Of a stretch of 64,000 nt of DNA, positions 1 to 8,714 are shown in pieces. The position numbers and the translations under genes were made by a program. Positions within the stretch are counted from its first letter, which is position 1. Every line of letters starts with the position of its first letter. This DNA is from Cohnella sp. AR92 (GTDB lineage Bacteria > Bacillota > Bacilli > Paenibacillales > Paenibacillaceae): positions 62,001-126,000 of the forward strand of contig NZ_RZJR01000006.1 in the NCBI RefSeq assembly GCF_003990975.1, given 5' to 3'. The notes under the pieces were generated by a model, which worked only from the letters and a program-made list of their open reading frames with translations, had not been told where the DNA came from and searched no databases.

Positions 1-105
1 TCCAGCTATTCGAAGAACAACGGAAGAAACTGGGCGAATTTGTCCTGGATCTACTTGATCGGAATGATCGTTGTCCTGGTCATCGTGTTCTGGCTGCTGA
101 AGTAA
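1..105 (+). CDS. C-terminal end of an unidentified membrane-anchored protein (partial)
   Basis: An open frame enters from the left edge and stops at TAA 103-105, giving 34 visible residues. The last 20 or so (WIYLIGMIVVLVIVFWLLK) form one hydrophobic segment that runs to the very C-terminus, as in a tail-anchored or multi-pass membrane protein. The preceding residues (SKNNGRNWANLSW) are polar. Too little is visible to name a family. The downstream gene starts 87 nt later. Confidence 0.55.
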   Translation, partial: SSYSKNNGRNWANLSWIYLIGMIVVLVIVFWLLK

Positions 106-191
106 GCGGGGAAGGATATAATGTCGATCATAGAAAGCTGCCGATAAATTTCATAGGATATAGATAAATTCGAATCGGGAGCTGACACACA

Positions 192-1484
192 ATGACGACG
201 CAAGAGAGCCGCCCCGCCCGGCAGCTTCTTCAATTCATGGAGCGAATCTACCGGTACGGAATGACCACGACGTCCGGCGGGAACTTATCCATTCGCGAGG
301 AGAATGGGGATATCTGGATTACGCCGTCCGGCGTGGACAAAGGCGCCCTGACCGTCCAAGACATGGTGTGCGTGAGAGCGGACGGAACGGTGGAAGGCTC
401 GCACCGTCCCTCGAGCGAGTTTCCCTTCCACCGGCTAATCTACGAGACGCGTCCCGACTTGAAGGCGATCGTACATGCGCATCCGCCCGCGCTCGTCTCC
501 TTCAGCATCGTAAGGAGAATTCCGGATACGAGACTGCTGCCGAATGAACGCCGCATCTGCGGACGGATCGGAATGGCGCCGTACGCGCTGCCGGGCAGCG
601 AGCAATTAGGGCGCAATATCGCCAAAGTGTTCGGCGAAGGCATCAATTCGGTCATGCTGGAGAACCACGGCGTCGTCGTCGGGGGGCGCGACTTGTTCGA
701 AGCGTTCCAGGCGTTCGAGACGCTTGATTATTGTGCGCGCTTGGAGATCGAAGCGGCAAGGATCGGGAAGCCGACTCTGCTCACCGACGACGATTACGCC
801 ATCGTTCGGGAGAAGAGCGCAGCGTCGCTCCCCGTCTATAGAAGCGAAGGCATCGACGAAGAAGAGATGGAAGTTCGAAGGACGATGTGCGGTTACGTCC
901 GAAGAGCTTATGATCAAGGGTTGTTCACGAGCACTCAAGGGACGTTCTCGCAGCGGCTTAACGAAACGGATTTTCTCATTACGCCTTACGGATGCGACCG
1001 CAAATACCTGGAGCCGGAAGATCTTGTTTGCATCCGCGGCGGCGCGAGCGAGGAAGGGAAGATTCCCAGCCAATCCGTACGCTTCCACCAAGCGGTCTAC
1101 GGGCAGCAGAAGCACGTCGATTCGGTTATTCTCGCGCACCCGCCCTGTATCATGGCGTTCGCCGTCACCGATCTGCCGTTCGATTCCCGAACGATTCCGG
1201 AGAGCTATATCCTGCTCAGAGGCACGCCGAAGCTAAGCTTTGAATCGCTATACAACGAGCCCGAAGAGACGGCCGCGTTGTTTGTCCCGAGCACGCCGAT
1301 CGCGATCGTGAAGAACAATTGCGTCGTCGTCGCGGGACAAGGCTTGCTGAATACATTCGATCGGCTGGAGGTCGCCGAATACAGCGCGAAGTCGATCCTG
1401 TCCGCCCGCGCGCTCGGCGAAGTGGTCCATATCGAAGACGCGGAGATCCGGGATTTGAAGGCTGCTTTTAAGCTGGCGGATTAG
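192..1484 (+). CDS. Tandem class II aldolase/adducin-domain protein, second domain degenerate
   Basis: A 430-residue protein made of two consecutive class II aldolase/adducin domains, about residues 10-205 and 225-425; family members usually have one. Class II aldolases such as fuculose- or rhamnulose-phosphate aldolase use a zinc ion held by three histidines and a catalytic glutamate. Domain 1 keeps these: E76 in SSEFPFH, H95 and H97 in HAHPP, and H159 in ENHG. In domain 2 the matching positions read SQSVRFH, LAHPP and KNNC, so the glutamate and two of the zinc histidines are gone. The start has GGGAG about 10 nt upstream. A convergent sorbitol/threonine-type dehydrogenase follows, which fits sugar or sugar-alcohol metabolism. 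The exact substrate cannot be told from sequence. Confidence 0.85.
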   Translation: MTTQESRPARQLLQFMERIYRYGMTTTSGGNLSIREENGDIWITPSGVDKGALTVQDMVCVRADGTVEGSHRPSSEFPFHRLIYETRPDLKAIVHAHPPALVSFSIVRRIPDTRLLPNERRICGRIGMAPYALPGSEQLGRNIAKVFGEGINSVMLENHGVVVGGRDLFEAFQAFETLDYCARLEIEAARIGKPTLLTDDDYAIVREKSAASLPVYRSEGIDEEEMEVRRTMCGYVRRAYDQGLFTSTQGTFSQRLNETDFLITPYGCDRKYLEPEDLVCIRGGASEEGKIPSQSVRFHQAVYGQQKHVDSVILAHPPCIMAFAVTDLPFDSRTIPESYILLRGTPKLSFESLYNEPEETAALFVPSTPIAIVKNNCVVVAGQGLLNTFDRLEVAEYSAKSILSARALGEVVHIEDAEIRDLKAAFKLAD

Positions 1485-1504
1485 CCAATTATCGAATAAT
1501 AGAG

Positions 1505-1541
1505 AAGACCGACCGGAACCCTCGTTCCAGTCGGTCTTTTT
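1505..1541 (+). terminator. Rho-independent terminator between convergent genes
   Basis: A stem AAGACCGACYGGAAC / GTTCCAGTCGGTCTT with a short CCTC loop is followed by T residues. It lies between the aldolase stop (1484) and the end of the convergent dehydrogenase (1572). The A-rich left flank means it may serve both strands. Confidence 0.85.
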
Positions 1542-1571
1542 CGCGATGCGGACGCTACTCTTCTTAACTCT

Positions 1572-2591
1572 TTACAGGCTCATATCGACGAGTATCTTGA
1601 TTTGGGTGCGGTCTTTAAGAAGCACCTCGAAGCCTTGATCGACGATATCGTTCAGGGCGATCTTGCCCGTAATGACTTCATTGCCGTTGATCACGCCGTT
1701 CGCCAGCAGCCGGATCACTTCCGGGAACAGGTTCGTGTAAGCATACGAGCCGGTAATGCGGCCTTCCGTCGTGACGATCGCGTTCGGGCTGAACGTTGCG
1801 GGCTTCTCCCAGATGCTGACGACCTTGAACTCGCCTCCCGGACGAATGGAGCTGGCGCCGGCCTCGAAGGTCGCTTGCACGCCCGCCGCGTCGAAGGCGA
1901 CATCCGCTCCGCCGCCCGTAATCTCGCGGATGGCTTGAACCGCGTTCGTCTCGATCGGGTTCAGCGTATGGGTGGCTCCGAGCTCCGCGGCTTTGCGCCG
2001 GCGTTCTTCCGACACTTCCACGACGACGATGACGCTGGCTCCGGCTGCCTTGACGGATTGAAGCAGAAGAAGGCCGATCGGACCCGCGCCGAAGATCACG
2101 GCCGAATCCCCGAGTCTCAGTTGGCTCTGGCGAACGGCGTGAACGGCTACCGCCGTAGGCTCGACGAGCGCGCCCAGCTCCAGGCTCATTCCCTCGGGAA
2201 GCAAGAAGCAATTATTCTCCTTCACGACCGCGTACTCGGCGAAGCCGCCGGAGATCGTATAGCCGTAGCCTTCGCGCGCAACGCACAGGTTGGAGAAGCC
2301 TCGGCGGCAATTGACGCATTGCCCGCACGGAATAAGCGGCTCTACCGCGACCCGATCCCCGGCCTTCACTTTGGTTACTCCTTCTCCGACTTCGATGACC
2401 GTGCCGGTGAATTCATGACCGAGCACAGGCTGCTTCCGAATCGGATAGGTGCCTCCGACATACTCATGCATATCGCTGCCGCAGATGCCGGCGTAATTGA
2501 CTTTGACAAGCACTTGGCCTGCCGCAAGAGCCGGTACTTCGGTTTCCTTCACTTGAATGTCTTTCGCTCCATAGATGTGTGCCGCTCTCAT
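1572..2591 (-). CDS. Zinc-dependent medium-chain alcohol dehydrogenase (sorbitol/threonine dehydrogenase type)
   Basis: A 339-residue MDR-family NAD(P)-dependent dehydrogenase. It shows the catalytic zinc region GICGSDMHEY and GHEFTGTV, the structural zinc cysteines in CGQCVNCRRGFSNLC, the EPTAVAVHAVRQS segment typical of polyol and threonine dehydrogenases, and the Rossmann motif FGAGPIGLL. An in-frame ATG lies 11 codons upstream, but AAGGAGAG sits at ideal distance from the ATG at 2591, so that start is chosen. A consensus promoter and a tandem palindromic operator lie just upstream. The gene is convergent with the tandem aldolase, and together they suggest oxidation of a sugar alcohol or hydroxy compound. 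A paralogous dehydrogenase lies at 17.5 kb. Confidence 0.9.
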   Translation of the reverse strand: MRAAHIYGAKDIQVKETEVPALAAGQVLVKVNYAGICGSDMHEYVGGTYPIRKQPVLGHEFTGTVIEVGEGVTKVKAGDRVAVEPLIPCGQCVNCRRGFSNLCVAREGYGYTISGGFAEYAVVKENNCFLLPEGMSLELGALVEPTAVAVHAVRQSQLRLGDSAVIFGAGPIGLLLLQSVKAAGASVIVVVEVSEERRRKAAELGATHTLNPIETNAVQAIREITGGGADVAFDAAGVQATFEAGASSIRPGGEFKVVSIWEKPATFSPNAIVTTEGRITGSYAYTNLFPEVIRLLANGVINGNEVITGKIALNDIVDQGFEVLLKDRTQIKILVDMSL

Positions 2592-2614
2592 GCTGATCTC
2601 TCCTTCGCAATGTA

Positions 2615-2643
2615 TTGAACACATGTTTTGAACAGATGTTCAA
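2615..2643. promoter_or_regulatory. Tandem palindromic operator of the dehydrogenase promoter
   Basis: TTGAACA-GA-TGTTCAA (2628-2643) is a perfect 7-2-7 palindrome. Directly next to it is a second near copy, TTGAACACATGTT (2615-2627). The pair lies just downstream of the -10 box of the promoter at 2656-2684, where a bound repressor would block initiation. No regulator is encoded beside it, so the protein is unknown. Confidence 0.55.
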
Positions 2644-2655
2644 CGCTACGTCCCT

Positions 2656-2684
2656 AGAATAGCACTTGATTGCTAGATTGTCAA
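2656..2684 (-). promoter_or_regulatory. SigA-type promoter of the zinc dehydrogenase
   Basis: Read on the minus strand there is a perfect -35 TTGACA (2684-2679), a 17-nt spacer and a -10 TATTCT (2661-2656). Transcription would start near 2649, entering the tandem operator. Confidence 0.6.
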
Positions 2685-2811
2685 AAAGACAAAGGAGGCA
2701 GACTTGCCAGAGAACTTGAAGCTATGGCGAATACAGACATGGATGGCAATAACGTAACGGACGACGGTTCGCTAGGTTTTTTCTATAGATACCCTTTACT
2801 AATTGGTCTAG

Positions 2812-4071
2812 TCAGAGCGACTGCTTCCTGCGCCACAACGGACTGACCAGACAAAGGCCGAAGACGGCCAGGTTCAGGGCGAACCCGATAAGGAAGACTA
2901 GCGAGGCGCCTTCCTGCTTCGTTACCCAGCCGGAGAAAGCAATGGCGAAGGGCATGCCCAGCTTGAAAATGGATCCTGTGATGCCGCTGATGCGTCCAAT
3001 AAGATGATGCGGCGTGGACTCTTGGCGGAACGTCCAGATGCTGAGGGTACTGATCGTCTCGAACCAGCCGAATAGGAACAATCCAATGGCGAGCCAATAA
3101 ACGGAATCCGCAAAATAAAACAGAAGCAGAACAAGCGAAGTCAGCAAGGTAGATAGCGCGATCAGCTTCCCCACAGAGAAATGGCGGCGCAAACGGCCGA
3201 TGAGAAGACTGCCGACAAGTCCTCCGATTCCGGCGGCGGACAGGACGACTCCAAGCTCCAGGTTGCTTAATTCCAGTTCGTCCTTGGAGTAGAAGATAAT
3301 CGTGGTATCCACCATCCCCGACGTCGAGTTCAAGAAGATAACGATGACCGACATCCAGAGCAGGAGTCGATTGCGAAGAAGCTCCGCCCAGCCGGCTCGA
3401 AGCTCCGTCCAGAAGCCTCTTTCCTCGAGGCGGGACGTGTTGGTGCCGTTATGGCGAATGAAGAGAAGGGTTGCGAACGCGCCGGCGAACGAGATCGCGG
3501 TGACGAGCAGCGCTTCATGGAGCTTCGGAAGCATGAGAATGAATCCGCTGATAGCCGGGCCCAAGATGCCGACAAGCGTCGTCACGAAGTTGTAGGAAGC
3601 ATTCGCCGACGTCAATTGGCTGTTCGGAAGCGAATGCTTCACCATCGCTACTCTGGCGTTGTTATAGGCATACCCGAAGCCCATTAGCAGAAATCCGGCA
3701 ACGTAGAACACGATCGGCCGGGGATGGCCGAACTCGATCGCGGCATAAAGGGCGGCAAGAATCATTCCTTGAAGGAGAATGGCGGCGAGAGACCATTTCT
3801 TCTTGTTGACGCGGTCCACAAGCACGCCGATAAACATCGCGAGCAGCAGATTCGGCAGGAATTCGATGCCCCGCATCGTCGACATGATCACGGACGATCT
3901 TGTCATGTCGTACAGGATGAGCGGAAGCGCCAGCTCGTAGATTTTGTTGCCGAGGGCCATGACGGCACCCGTCCCCAGCAGGATCAGGAAGGCAGGGCTG
4001 CGCCATACGGAAGGGGCGGGCGGCGTCGATCCCTCGTTCTTGGCGGCGGTTGACAGGGTGGATGTAGCCAT
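2812..4071 (-). CDS. MFS transporter (multidrug exporter type)
   Basis: A 419-residue hydrophobic protein with about 12 predicted membrane segments and the arginine/lysine-rich loop typical of the major facilitator superfamily (DRVNKKKW between segments 2 and 3). Overall it resembles the MFS_3 / DHA3-like drug exporters. AGAGGAGTG precedes the ATG at suitable distance. It is divergent from an SgrR-like regulator across 117 nt that include a minus-strand TATAAT-like element near 4112-4117. In Escherichia coli the sgrR gene lies next to setA, an MFS sugar exporter, so a local regulator-exporter partnership is a reasonable inference. The substrate is unknown. Confidence 0.85.
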   Translation of the reverse strand: MATSTLSTAAKNEGSTPPAPSVWRSPAFLILLGTGAVMALGNKIYELALPLILYDMTRSSVIMSTMRGIEFLPNLLLAMFIGVLVDRVNKKKWSLAAILLQGMILAALYAAIEFGHPRPIVFYVAGFLLMGFGYAYNNARVAMVKHSLPNSQLTSANASYNFVTTLVGILGPAISGFILMLPKLHEALLVTAISFAGAFATLLFIRHNGTNTSRLEERGFWTELRAGWAELLRNRLLLWMSVIVIFLNSTSGMVDTTIIFYSKDELELSNLELGVVLSAAGIGGLVGSLLIGRLRRHFSVGKLIALSTLLTSLVLLLFYFADSVYWLAIGLFLFGWFETISTLSIWTFRQESTPHHLIGRISGITGSIFKLGMPFAIAFSGWVTKQEGASLVFLIGFALNLAVFGLCLVSPLWRRKQSL

Positions 4072-4188
4072 TGCGATAAGTTCACTCCTCTTTACGGTTC
4101 AAGCGAGACCCATTATACTGACGGAAAAGTAGAACAAAAAGCGAAAGATGAACCGAGTGATTTCGCCTTTTACGAGGGAGGAGCAGAC

Positions 4189-5979
4189 ATGGAGCTCGAG
4201 GACTATTACCTGCAATTAAGAACTCGATTCCCGGATCGTCCCCAAGGCCAAGAGCTGCCGATTACGTTGGACGAGCTCTCCTTCGCTCTGGACTGCACCC
4301 GCCGCAATGCGCAGCTGTTGATCCTGAAGATGATCGACAGGAACTTTCTCGAATGGCAGCCGGGCCGAGGAAGGGGCAACCGATCGCGGCTTACATTCCT
4401 TCAGGACAAGGACGAGCTTATTCTGCATAGGGCCGAGAAGCTGGCGAAGGAAGGCGATGTGAATGCCGCGCTTCAATTCCTGGAACGGCATGCGGACGAA
4501 CGGCTGACTTCCGAATTCCAACGCTGGCTGTTCGGCCAATTCGGCTTTCATAAGCGCCCCAATGAGGAGGACGTGCTTCGTTTTCCTTTTTACCGGCCGA
4601 TCCCCGATCTGGATCCCATGAACGTCATTCGAAGAACGGAAGCCCATATGATACGGCAGATTCTCGATACGCTGGTCGTCTATGACGAAGCGGAGAAGCG
4701 GGTGAAGCCCGGGCTTGCGCATCATTGGGAGCATAACAAGGCGAGAACGGAATGGACCTTCTATTTGCGCAAGGGGGTTCGCTTCCATCACGGGAAGCGG
4801 ATGAACGCCGAAGATGTGAAGTACACGTTCGAGAGAATCCGCGCTGACAAGCCGGGGGATTGGTTCTTGGCTAACATCGAAGGCATCGAACTCCTCGGAT
4901 CGACGAGCCTGCGGTTTCGGCTTCGGGAGCCGAACACCCTGTTCCTGTCCTTTCTCTCGGCGGAGCGATTCTCGATCGTGCCGGACGATTTGGAGCAGAT
5001 CGCCGCCAGGCAGGACATCAAGCGGCTGCCGATCGGGACGGGACCGTTCCGAATCACGGACAATACGGACTCGCTCCTCGTCCTTCAGGCGAACGACTTC
5101 TATTATGGGGGCCGACCCTATCTGGATCGGGTGGAGACTTGGGTGTGGGAGGATTATAAGAAGTCTTCGGTTATGGCGAGCGATCCGGCGGAGAGGATGC
5201 AGGTGTTGTATTTCGATGCGCTGGCCAGGCAGCGGGCCGAGCGCGTCCTCTACCGCGCGGAAGCCGGCAGCACGTATTTGTCCTTCAACCTGATTAAGGA
5301 AGGTCCGCTTCAGGATTCGCGCTTACGGGCCGCGGTTCATTGGGCGCTGAATCGGGAAGAGATGATCGGGGAGCTTGGCGGGAGACGGATGAAGATCTCC
5401 TCGGGATTCGATCCTCTGAACGACGACGAGGCCTATGGACTTGGCGATCAAGCGAAGGCAAGAGAGCTTCTGAAGGCATCCGAATACCGCGGAGAGGTCC
5501 TGCGGCTCTATACGTATGCGCTCTCCTCGAACGAGCAGGACGCCGAATGGATCCGGGAACGCCTAAGCCGAATAGGATTGAACGTCGATCCGGTCGTCCT
5601 GCCGATTCGCGAATTGTCGCAAGCCGACGCCATCGCGGAAGCCGATATGATCTTGGCGGGCGAAGTATTGGGAGTCGAGCCTTCCGTTACGCTGATCGAT
5701 ATGTATCGTTCGAGCGAAGGGTACATACGGAATCATCTGGACGAACCGTCCAAGGAAGAGGTGGACGCCGAGTTGTCCGCGGCGCTTCGCGAGACGGATT
5801 CAGAGAGGAGAACGGAGCTTCTTCTCAGCATTGAAGAGAGCTTGCGCGGTCGGCATCTCGTCTTGTTCCTGTACCACAGCCACCAGACCGTTGGCTTCGA
5901 TCCGGCTTTGAACGGAACTTCCTTGAACGCGTGGGGCAAGATCGACTACAAAGAGATCTGGTTGAAAGAGAACCCCTGA
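4189..5979 (+). CDS. SgrR-family transcriptional regulator with solute-binding domain
   Basis: A 596-residue protein of the SgrR/COG4533 type. Residues 1-115 form an SgrR-like winged-helix DNA-binding region (LPITLDELSFALDCTRRNAQLLILKMIDR), and residues 150-590 form an SBP_bac_5 peptide-binding-protein fold (YRPIPDLDPMNVIRRTEAHMIRQILDTLVVYD, FHHGKRMNAEDVKYTFERI). There is no signal peptide or lipobox, so the binding domain is cytoplasmic and probably senses a small ligand. GGGAGGAG precedes the start. It is divergent from the MFS exporter, which it probably controls. The ligand cannot be inferred. Confidence 0.88.
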   Translation: MELEDYYLQLRTRFPDRPQGQELPITLDELSFALDCTRRNAQLLILKMIDRNFLEWQPGRGRGNRSRLTFLQDKDELILHRAEKLAKEGDVNAALQFLERHADERLTSEFQRWLFGQFGFHKRPNEEDVLRFPFYRPIPDLDPMNVIRRTEAHMIRQILDTLVVYDEAEKRVKPGLAHHWEHNKARTEWTFYLRKGVRFHHGKRMNAEDVKYTFERIRADKPGDWFLANIEGIELLGSTSLRFRLREPNTLFLSFLSAERFSIVPDDLEQIAARQDIKRLPIGTGPFRITDNTDSLLVLQANDFYYGGRPYLDRVETWVWEDYKKSSVMASDPAERMQVLYFDALARQRAERVLYRAEAGSTYLSFNLIKEGPLQDSRLRAAVHWALNREEMIGELGGRRMKISSGFDPLNDDEAYGLGDQAKARELLKASEYRGEVLRLYTYALSSNEQDAEWIRERLSRIGLNVDPVVLPIRELSQADAIAEADMILAGEVLGVEPSVTLIDMYRSSEGYIRNHLDEPSKEEVDAELSAALRETDSERRTELLLSIEESLRGRHLVLFLYHSHQTVGFDPALNGTSLNAWGKIDYKEIWLKENP

Positions 5980-6463
5980 CCGGAAGCCGATTCGGCATGA
6001 AAAAAAGCGGTATCGACGTGTGATTATCGGCAGGCGGATTACGGATTGCTCTAACGGCTCGTGGCTAACGGAAGTTTCAGACCTTAAGCGATCGAATAAG
6101 AGCGGTTATTGATTCTTACGGATATAAGCGACGCTTAAATGGGCAGTTAGCCTCGAGGAGAGGGGCAATACCCGTATAAGGGCCTGTCATTTCCGTTAAA
6201 ATTTATAAGCCCTCCATTTTCCCCTGTAAAGGTCTCAGATTTCCGTTACAATTCTCAGGACACTGCCGCTGCCAATGGAATAAAGAGTCGAAAGCGGTGG
6301 AATACTAAAACGACATGCGTACACAAATTTGTCAAATTTACTTCATGTTTTCTTCATGTGCATGAGGGAGATCGATGATATTATTTGTATCAAGCAGTAA
6401 ATAAGAATGATTATTGACTGCTAACCGTTCTCAATAGAAAAATCATTTAGGAGGAAACCAACA
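5980..6463. repeat. Gene-free stretch with degenerate repeats and the ahpC promoter region
   Basis: No convincing ORF. The left half holds copies of a 21-23-nt motif resembling TAACGGAAATNNSAGRCCTTA: forward at 6066-6086, and reversed at 6176-6198, 6203-6223 (weak) and 6227-6248. The reversed copies are spaced about 25 nt apart. The right half is AT-rich, holds a Fur/PerR-like box, and leads into ahpC. I see no transposase remains. Confidence 0.45.
6402..6416. promoter_or_regulatory. Putative PerR/Fur box upstream of ahpC
   Basis: TAAGAATGATTATTG matches 10 of 14 defined positions of the 7-1-7 PerR consensus TTATAATNATTATAA, and equally many of the Fur box. It lies about 48 nt before the ahpC start. 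PerR control of ahpCF is established in Bacillus. The sequence alone cannot separate PerR from Fur. Confidence 0.45.
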
Positions 6464-7027
6464 ATGTCTCTGATTGGAACTCAAGTACTACCGTTCAAAG
6501 CGCAAGCATACCAAAACGGCAACTTCATCGAAGTAACCGAAGAAAACTTCAAGGGCAAGTGGAGCGTTGTCTGCTTCTATCCTGCTGACTTTACGTTTGT
6601 CTGCCCGACCGAGCTGGGCGACCTGCAAGATCAATATGAAACGCTGAAGTCCCTGGGCGTAGAAGTCTATTCCGTATCCACGGACACTCACTTCACTCAT
6701 AAGGCTTGGCACGACAGCTCCGAGACGATCGGCAAGATCAAGTACATCATGATCGGCGACCCTACGCACACGATCTCCCGCAACTTCGACGTTCTGATCG
6801 AAGCGGACGGCCTGGCTGACCGCGGAACGTTCATCATCGACCCTGACGGCGTGATCCAGACGATCGAGATCAATGCAGGCGGCATCGGCCGCGACGCGAG
6901 CGCACTGGTCAACAAGATCAAGGCTGCCCAATACGTTCGCAACAATCCAGGCGAAGTTTGCCCGGCCAAGTGGCAAGAAGGCGGCGCTACGCTGAAGCCA
7001 AGCCTCGATCTTGTCGGCAAGATCTAA
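6464..7027 (+). CDS. ahpC: Alkyl hydroperoxide reductase subunit C (peroxiredoxin)
   Basis: A 187-residue typical 2-Cys peroxiredoxin, the usual length for AhpC. It reduces hydrogen peroxide and organic hydroperoxides in the cytoplasm and is recycled by AhpF. The peroxidatic cysteine is C47 in FTFVCPTE and the resolving cysteine is C166 in [16 protein letters not shown] lies 10 nt upstream. ahpF follows after 14 nt with its own strong ribosome site, so the two form an operon, probably peroxide-regulated through the box at 6402-6416. Confidence 0.97.
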   Translation: MSLIGTQVLPFKAQAYQNGNFIEVTEENFKGKWSVVCFYPADFTFVCPTELGDLQDQYETLKSLGVEVYSVSTDTHFTHKAWHDSSETIGKIKYIMIGDPTHTISRNFDVLIEADGLADRGTFIIDPDGVIQTIEINAGGIGRDASALVNKIKAAQYVRNNPGEVCPAKWQEGGATLKPSLDLVGKI

Positions 7028-7041
7028 GGAGGGCGAACAAG

Positions 7042-8571
7042 GTGTTGGATTCTGATATCAAGCAACAATTGGACCAATACCTTCAGCTCCTTGAGGGAGA
7101 CCTGCTGATCAAGGTTAGCGCAGGTTCCGATGCAGGATCGAAGGACATGCTGGCTTTCTTGGACGAGCTGGCCGGCATGTCCTCCCGTATTAAGCTAGAG
7201 AACGCTGAGCTTGCCAGAACTCCGAGCTTCAGCGTGAATCGGGCGGGAGACCCGGATTCCGGCATTGTCTTCGCAGGCATTCCTCTTGGGCACGAGTTCA
7301 CCTCGCTGGTTCTGGCCTTGCTTCAGGTCAGCGGTAGAGCTCCGAAGGTAGAGCAAAGCGTCATCGATCAAATCAAGAACATCAAAGGCACTTATGCATT
7401 CGAGATTTATGTCAGCTTGACCTGCCACAATTGTCCGGACGTCGTCCAAGCCCTGAATACGATGAGCGTGCTTAATCCGGGGATCACCAATACGATGATC
7501 GACGGAGCCGTATTCAAGGAAGAGGTCGAGAGCAAGGACATCATGGCGGTTCCTTCCGTCTGGCTGAACGGCGAATTTTTCGGCGGCGGACGGATGTCCA
7601 TCGAGGAGATCGTATCCAAGCTGGCAGACTCTCCCGATCCTTCAGAATTTTCGAACAAAGAGCCGTATGACGTCCTTGTCATCGGCGGCGGACCTTCCGG
7701 CGCCAGCTCCGCGATCTACGCGGCGCGCAAGGGCATTCGCACCGGGTTGGTGGCGGAACGCTTCGGCGGGCAAATCATGGATACCGTCGGCATCGAGAAC
7801 TTCATCAGCGTCAAGTATACCGAGGGCGCGAAGCTCGCGGCGAGCTTGGAAGAGCACGTCAAAGAGTATAATGTCGACGTCATGAAGCTTCAGCGCGCGG
7901 TTCGCCTGGAGAAGAAGGACCTGATCGAAGTGGAACTGGAGAACGGCGGCGTCTTGAAGAGCAAAACCGTCATCCTGTCGACCGGCGCCCGTTGGCGCAA
8001 TGTCGGGGTTCCCGGCGAAGCCGAGTTCAAGAACAAAGGCGTCGCTTATTGTCCTCACTGCGACGGTCCGCTCTTCGCGGGCAAGCGCGTCGCCGTCATT
8101 GGCGGAGGCAACTCCGGCATCGAAGCGGCGATCGACCTCGCGGGCATCGTCAGCCATGTGACCGTCATCGAATTCGGCACGGAGCTCAAGGCGGATTCGG
8201 TTCTCCAGGATCGTCTGTACAGCCTTCCTAACGTTACGGTCTACAAGAACGCGCAGACGACCGAGATTACCGGTACCGACAAGGTGAACGGCATTACCTT
8301 CGTTGACCGCGACTCTAAGGAAGAGACGCATGTCGAGCTCGAGGGCGTCTTCGTGCAGATCGGTCTCGTCCCGAACACGGAATGGCTTGCCGATACGCTG
8401 GAGCGCACCCGTATGGGCGAGATCGTCGTCGACCGTCATGGCGCGACGAGCCTTCCCGGCGTCTTCGCGGCGGGCGATTGCACCAACAGCGCGTACAAGC
8501 AAATTATTATTTCGATGGGTTCCGGCGCTACCGCGGCACTCGGCGCGTTCGATTACCTTATTCGGAATTGA
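7042..8571 (+). CDS. ahpF: Alkyl hydroperoxide reductase subunit F
   Basis: A 509-residue flavoprotein that passes electrons from NADH to AhpC. The N-terminal thioredoxin-like pair carries the redox centre C128-H-N-C131. Then come the FAD motif GGGPSGASSA, the thioredoxin-reductase-like disulfide C337-P-H-C340 in CPHCDG, the pyridine-nucleotide motif GGGNSGIEAA, and the terminal FAD motif GVFAAGDCT. The frame is open back to an ATG at 6958 inside ahpC, but AAGGAGGG at 7026-7033 fits the GTG at 7042, and that start gives the normal family length. A terminator follows 20 nt after the stop. Confidence 0.96.
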   Translation: MLDSDIKQQLDQYLQLLEGDLLIKVSAGSDAGSKDMLAFLDELAGMSSRIKLENAELARTPSFSVNRAGDPDSGIVFAGIPLGHEFTSLVLALLQVSGRAPKVEQSVIDQIKNIKGTYAFEIYVSLTCHNCPDVVQALNTMSVLNPGITNTMIDGAVFKEEVESKDIMAVPSVWLNGEFFGGGRMSIEEIVSKLADSPDPSEFSNKEPYDVLVIGGGPSGASSAIYAARKGIRTGLVAERFGGQIMDTVGIENFISVKYTEGAKLAASLEEHVKEYNVDVMKLQRAVRLEKKDLIEVELENGGVLKSKTVILSTGARWRNVGVPGEAEFKNKGVAYCPHCDGPLFAGKRVAVIGGGNSGIEAAIDLAGIVSHVTVIEFGTELKADSVLQDRLYSLPNVTVYKNAQTTEITGTDKVNGITFVDRDSKEETHVELEGVFVQIGLVPNTEWLADTLERTRMGEIVVDRHGATSLPGVFAAGDCTNSAYKQIIISMGSGATAALGAFDYLIRN

Positions 8572-8591
8572 TCATAGCAAGCTAGTCAGAC

Positions 8592-8613
8592 AAGCCACCC
8601 GATCGGGTGGCTT
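8592..8613 (+). terminator. Terminator of the ahpCF operon
   Basis: Stem AAGCCACCC / GGGTGGCTT with a GATC loop, followed by a short T run, 20 nt after the ahpF stop. Confidence 0.8.
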
Positions 8614-8714
8614 TATGCATTTTGCACGACACGGAAGGCTATTCTGTTCCGCGGCGGACGGACATATAACCTGTATATAGGGAGATTGTCCTCAAGCCAG
8701 TTGCGGAGGGAATT

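Noticed and set aside
1602-2618. 338-codon open frame on the plus strand opposite the zinc dehydrogenase
   Set aside because: It is the antisense shadow of a clear dehydrogenase gene; the translation is rich in Arg, Asp and Ala with no domain, and it has no ribosome site.
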